Part shown: one piece after another, positions 7,115 to 8,877 of the stretch | Layout of the letters: every line of letters begins with the position of its first letter | Numbering within the stretch: the first letter of the stretch is position 1 | Assembly (NCBI GenBank): GCA_902796895.1 | Contig: CADBQV010000232.1 | Span: forward strand, 1 to 8,877 | Source: an uncultured Erysipelotrichaceae bacterium | GTDB lineage: Bacteria; Bacillota_I; Bacilli_A; Acholeplasmatales; Anaeroplasmataceae | Reading direction: 5' to 3' | Length of the DNA stretch: 8,877 nt | Made by a program: the position numbers and the translations under genes | The notes under the pieces: generated by a model | Told to the model about the DNA's origin: nothing | What the model saw: only the letters and a program-made list of their open reading frames with translations | Databases searched by the model: none

Positions 7115-7129
7115 AATGTTGGTGATTTT

Positions 7130-7477
7130 ATGACGCTTGAAGAAAAATATATTAATGAATTATATTCACTTAAAGAATTTAGAAGATTATTAGAATTAAA
7201 AGATATAATAAATAATAAATATAAAAAAGAAATAATAAGCTTTAAGACAAATGAATCTATGTATAATGAAGCTAAATTAAAAGGATATTTAACAGAAGAT
7301 ATAACAAATAGCTTTATAAAGGCTAAAACTAATTTATATCAAATGGAAGAAGTAAAAGAATATTTTAAATTAGAATCATTTATTAATAAAAAATTAAAAG
7401 ATGATTTTAATGATATTAAAAAAAGTATATCAAATAAATTTTTGACTCAAAATGAATTTTTAAAATCATGTAAATAA
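7130..7477 (+). CDS. YlbF/YmcA-family small helical protein (probable)
   Basis: This 115-residue, lysine- and glutamate-rich protein appears all helical, with no signal peptide or membrane segment. The layout resembles the YlbF/YmcA family. A first helix (EFRRLLELKDIINNKYKKEI) is followed by a middle segment (YNEAKLKGYLTEDITNSFIK). The second half, LYQMEEVKEYFKLESFINKK, resembles the family pattern of a short linker, v-x-E-Y/F, E-x-x-l-N. In Bacillus, YlbF and YmcA form a complex with YaaT that affects RNase Y activity and mRNA decay. No partner genes are seen here, so function in this organism is unknown. The protein is shorter than B. subtilis YlbF (about 149) and lacks its cysteine-rich tail; its only cysteine is next to last. 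It has its own promoter and precedes rpsP. Confidence 0.58.
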   Translation: MTLEEKYINELYSLKEFRRLLELKDIINNKYKKEIISFKTNESMYNEAKLKGYLTEDITNSFIKAKTNLYQMEEVKEYFKLESFINKKLKDDFNDIKKSISNKFLTQNEFLKSCK

Positions 7478-7497
7478 TATATGTTAAGAAAAAATAC

Positions 7498-7525
7498 TTG
7501 ACAGCATATTTTTATATGATATAAT
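7498..7525 (+). promoter_or_regulatory. strong promoter of rpsP-khpA
   Basis: Perfect TTGACA (7498-7503), 16-base spacer and perfect TATAAT (7520-7525) with a TG extension (TGATATAAT, 7517-7525). It is the best promoter in the window, fitting a ribosomal protein gene. RNA should begin near 7532, giving a leader of about 28 bases. Confidence 0.92.
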
Positions 7526-7543
7526 CTATATGTATTTCGTGAA

Positions 7544-7549
7544 AAGGAG
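7544..7549 (+). promoter_or_regulatory. ribosome binding site fixing the rpsP start at 7560
   Basis: AAGGAG lies 10 bases before ATG 7560. It rules out the in-frame ATG at 7530, which would lie upstream of this site and at the predicted RNA start. Confidence 0.85.
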
Positions 7550-7559
7550 TGTATTTAAG

Positions 7560-7805
7560 ATGGTTAAAATTAGATTACAAAGATTTGGTGCTCACAAAGC
7601 TCCAAGATATCGTATTGTTGCTGCTGATTCAAGAGCTCCTAGAGATGGAAAGTTCTTAGAAATATTAGGAACTTATAATCCAACAACTGAACCAGCTACA
7701 GTAACATTAGATGCAGAAAAGATAAATGCTTGGTTAAGCAAAGGTGCTCAACCTACAATTACTGTTAAGAATATCTTAATTGCTAATAAAGTAATTACTA
7801 AGTAA
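7560..7805 (+). CDS. rpsP: 30S ribosomal protein bS16
   Basis: bS16 is a primary-binding 30S protein that stabilises folding of the 5' domain of 16S rRNA. From ATG 7560 the protein has 81 residues, typical of the family. The start [20 protein letters not shown] is a near-perfect bS16 N terminus, followed by [20 protein letters not shown] (21-40) and [16 protein letters not shown] (51-66). Any longer reading from ATG 7530 would add ten residues not found in the family. It heads the conserved rpsP-khpA-rimM-trmD order, but here a terminator and a new promoter split the first two genes from rimM-trmD. khpA starts 13 bases later. Confidence 0.98.
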   Translation: MVKIRLQRFGAHKAPRYRIVAADSRAPRDGKFLEILGTYNPTTEPATVTLDAEKINAWLSKGAQPTITVKNILIANKVITK

Positions 7806-7818
7806 TTGAGGTGCTTCT

Positions 7819-8064
7819 ATGATAAATTTTGAAGAGTTAATCAAAAATTTAATTCTTCCTTTAGTAGCATACCCAAGTGATGTAGTTATTACTAATAATT
7901 CATCAGATGAAGATAACTTAGAATATAAAGTCATTGTAAATGAAAATGATTTAGGTAGAGTTATTGGTAAAGGTGGTACAACTGCTAAGGCTATACGTAC
8001 TGTTTTATATGCCGGTGCTTCTAAAGAAGGAAAAAGAATACATTTAGATATTGATTGTAAGTAG
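7819..8064 (+). CDS. khpA: KhpA-type KH-domain RNA-binding protein
   Basis: This is a small single-KH-domain protein of 81 residues (YlqC family, about 75-80). In Bacillota it binds RNA, usually together with KhpB/Jag, and has been linked to cell elongation and division in streptococci. The KH core is DLGRVIGKGGTTAKAIRTVL (44-63), with the nucleic-acid-binding GxxG loop at Gly50-Lys51-Gly52-Gly53. The N terminus FEELIKNLILPLVAYPSDV is the usual helix before the KH fold. A good ribosome site GAGGTG (7808-7813) sits 5 bases before ATG. It is placed between rpsP and rimM, as in many Bacillota. A terminator begins 11 bases after its stop. Confidence 0.95.
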   Translation: MINFEELIKNLILPLVAYPSDVVITNNSSDEDNLEYKVIVNENDLGRVIGKGGTTAKAIRTVLYAGASKEGKRIHLDIDCK

Positions 8065-8074
8065 TACCAATTTT

Positions 8075-8110
8075 AGGTTATAGATTTATTCTATAACCTT
8101 TTATTTTTTT
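8075..8110 (+). terminator. rho-independent terminator after khpA
   Basis: A perfect 10-bp stem (8075-8084 with 8090-8099), loop TTTAT, followed by a T-rich run (8099-8110). It separates rpsP-khpA from rimM-trmD. Confidence 0.88.
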
Positions 8111-8118
8111 TATATAAA

Positions 8119-8127
8119 TGTTATAAT
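8119..8127 (+). promoter_or_regulatory. candidate promoter of rimM-trmD (extended -10)
   Basis: TGTTATAAT is a perfect -10 (8122-8127) with TG extension. The -35 region falls in the terminator T-run and matches poorly. RNA would begin near 8134, giving a leader of about 37 bases that carries AAGG (8147-8150) and AAAGGA (8151-8156). The spacing from AAAGGA to the rimM ATG is 14 bases, unusually long. Confidence 0.55.
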
Positions 8128-8170
8128 TAAAAAGATGAAAAACCTTAAGGAAAGGATTTAAAATTAAATT

Positions 8171-8668
8171 ATGAATTATTATAGATGTGGTATTATTTTA
8201 ACTACTCACGGCATTAAAGGTGATTTGAAAATTAAATCAACAAGTGATTTCAATCGTTTTTATAATGGTAATAAATTATATGTTTTTCATAATAATGAAT
8301 ATATATTAGTAGAACTTAAAAATGTAAGACCATTTAAGGATTATTATCTATGTCAATTTGTAGGTTATGAAGACATTAACTTAGCACAAAAATTTCATTC
8401 TAATGAAATATTTGTATCTGAATTAGATAGAGAAAAATTAAATGAAGGTGAATTTTATTATAGCGATTTAATTGGTAAGGATTGTTATAATACAAATAAT
8501 GAATATCTAGGTAATGCTATAGATATAGAAGAGATAGTTAATAAAAAATATCTAGTTATAAAAACAAAAGATGAAAAAAGAGTATTAGTACCATTTATAT
8601 ATAATGAATTTATAAATGAAGTAAGTGATGATAAGATTATCATAAACGAAATAGAGGGATTATTTTGA
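8171..8668 (+). CDS. rimM: RimM, 16S rRNA processing/30S maturation factor
   Basis: RimM binds ribosomal protein uS19 and helps mature the head of the 30S subunit. The protein has 165 residues, within the usual 165-180. The N-terminal RimM barrel starts with CGIILTTHGIKGDLKI (6-21), the family hallmark. The linker contains LNEGEFYYSDLIG (90-102), the conserved E-x-Y-Y-x-D-L-I-G motif. The C-terminal PRC-like barrel contains VLVPFIYNEFINEV (138-151). ATG 8171 is the only sensible start because an in-frame stop lies at 8165-8167. The gene overlaps trmD by 4 bases. Confidence 0.96.
   Translation: MNYYRCGIILTTHGIKGDLKIKSTSDFNRFYNGNKLYVFHNNEYILVELKNVRPFKDYYLCQFVGYEDINLAQKFHSNEIFVSELDREKLNEGEFYYSDLIGKDCYNTNNEYLGNAIDIEEIVNKKYLVIKTKDEKRVLVPFIYNEFINEVSDDKIIINEIEGLF
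8654..8659 (+). promoter_or_regulatory. ribosome binding site supporting a TTG start for trmD
   Basis: GAGGGA at the end of rimM, 5 bases before TTG 8665. It supports the non-ATG start. Confidence 0.75.
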
Positions 8669-8877
8669 AAATAAAAATATTAACACTTTTTCCTCATATG
8701 TTTGATGAATTTAAAAATGAATCAATCATAAAAAGAGCGATTGAAAAGGGCGTATGTGAAATTGAATTAATAGATATTAGAGATTATTCTTTAAACAAAC
8801 ATCATCACGTAGATGATACTCCATGTGGTGGTGGTTGTGGAATGGTACTTGCTTGTGATGTTGTTGTAAGATCAATT
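8665..8877 (+). CDS. trmD: TrmD, tRNA (guanine-N1)-methyltransferase, N-terminal part
   Basis: TrmD methylates N1 of G37 next to the anticodon of several tRNAs, preventing +1 frameshifts. The window shows the first 71 codons. Starting at TTG 8665, the protein begins MKIKILTLFPHMF, the standard TrmD N terminus, whereas the next ATG (8698) would lose it. Further family segments are ESIIKRAIEKGVCEIELIDI and RDYSLNKHHHVDD. The SAM-knot entry loop, usually DDYPYGGGAGMV or similar, reads DDTPCGGGCGMVLAC here, with three cysteines where none is usual. The start overlaps the rimM stop (TTGA), so translation is probably coupled. The gene is cut by the right edge. Confidence 0.95.
   Translation, partial: MKIKILTLFPHMFDEFKNESIIKRAIEKGVCEIELIDIRDYSLNKHHHVDDTPCGGGCGMVLACDVVVRSI

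Noticed and set aside
1..8877. Possible UGA-as-tryptophan code given the Mollicutes-like AT content
   Set aside because: Tryptophans are encoded by TGG in conserved positions, and TGA ends rimM exactly where trmD begins, so the standard code fits.
1..8877. Mobile elements, CRISPR arrays, attachment sites or defence genes
   Set aside because: No repeats of the needed kind, transposase or integrase motifs are visible, and nearly all sequence is accounted for by housekeeping genes.

Overview
The window is a stretch of ordinary housekeeping chromosome from a low-GC, AT-rich Bacillota-like bacterium. The protein family forms, the gene orders sufC-sufD-sufS-sufU-sufB and rpsP-khpA-rimM-trmD, the long type-2 peptide deformylase and the YlbF-like protein all point to that phylum. 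The very AT-rich coding sequence and the shortened SufD suggest an Erysipelotrichia or tenericute-like Bacilli relative; that placement is inference. TGG is used for Trp and TGA ends rimM, so the standard bacterial code applies rather than the Mycoplasma code. I see no mobile element, CRISPR array, phage gene, tRNA or rRNA.

Layout. Positions 1-873 hold the 3' part of leuS (leucyl-tRNA synthetase), cut by the left edge. After a 131-base gap comes a tightly packed SUF iron-sulfur cluster operon, sufC, sufD, sufS, sufU, sufB (1005-5655). Its genes are separated by 1 to 10 bases or overlap by 11, and it ends at a strong hairpin terminator (5659-5683). A TrmH/SpoU-family RNA 2'-O-methyltransferase gene (5697-6398) starts only 13 bases after that terminator. 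It converges on def, peptide deformylase on the minus strand (7034-6420), and the two share a hairpin that contains both stop codons. Divergent from def is a small YlbF-like gene (7130-7477). A near-consensus promoter then drives rpsP (ribosomal protein bS16) and khpA (KH-domain RNA-binding protein), closed by another terminator (8075-8110). A further promoter candidate precedes rimM (16S rRNA maturation factor), which overlaps by 4 bases the TTG-started trmD (tRNA m1G37 methyltransferase), cut by the right edge.

How the genes work together. SufS takes sulfur from cysteine, SufU accepts it as persulfide, and SufB-SufC-SufD is the ATP-driven scaffold that builds the cluster. The rest serves translation: tRNA charging (LeuS), tRNA and rRNA modification (TrmD, TrmH family), N-terminal formyl removal (Def) and 30S assembly (bS16, RimM).

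I found no clear undescribed system. The points most worth a second look are a promoter candidate lying across the suf terminator, very short predicted leaders at the def/YlbF divergent promoters, a SufD of only 259 residues, and extra cysteines in SufU, SufC and TrmD.
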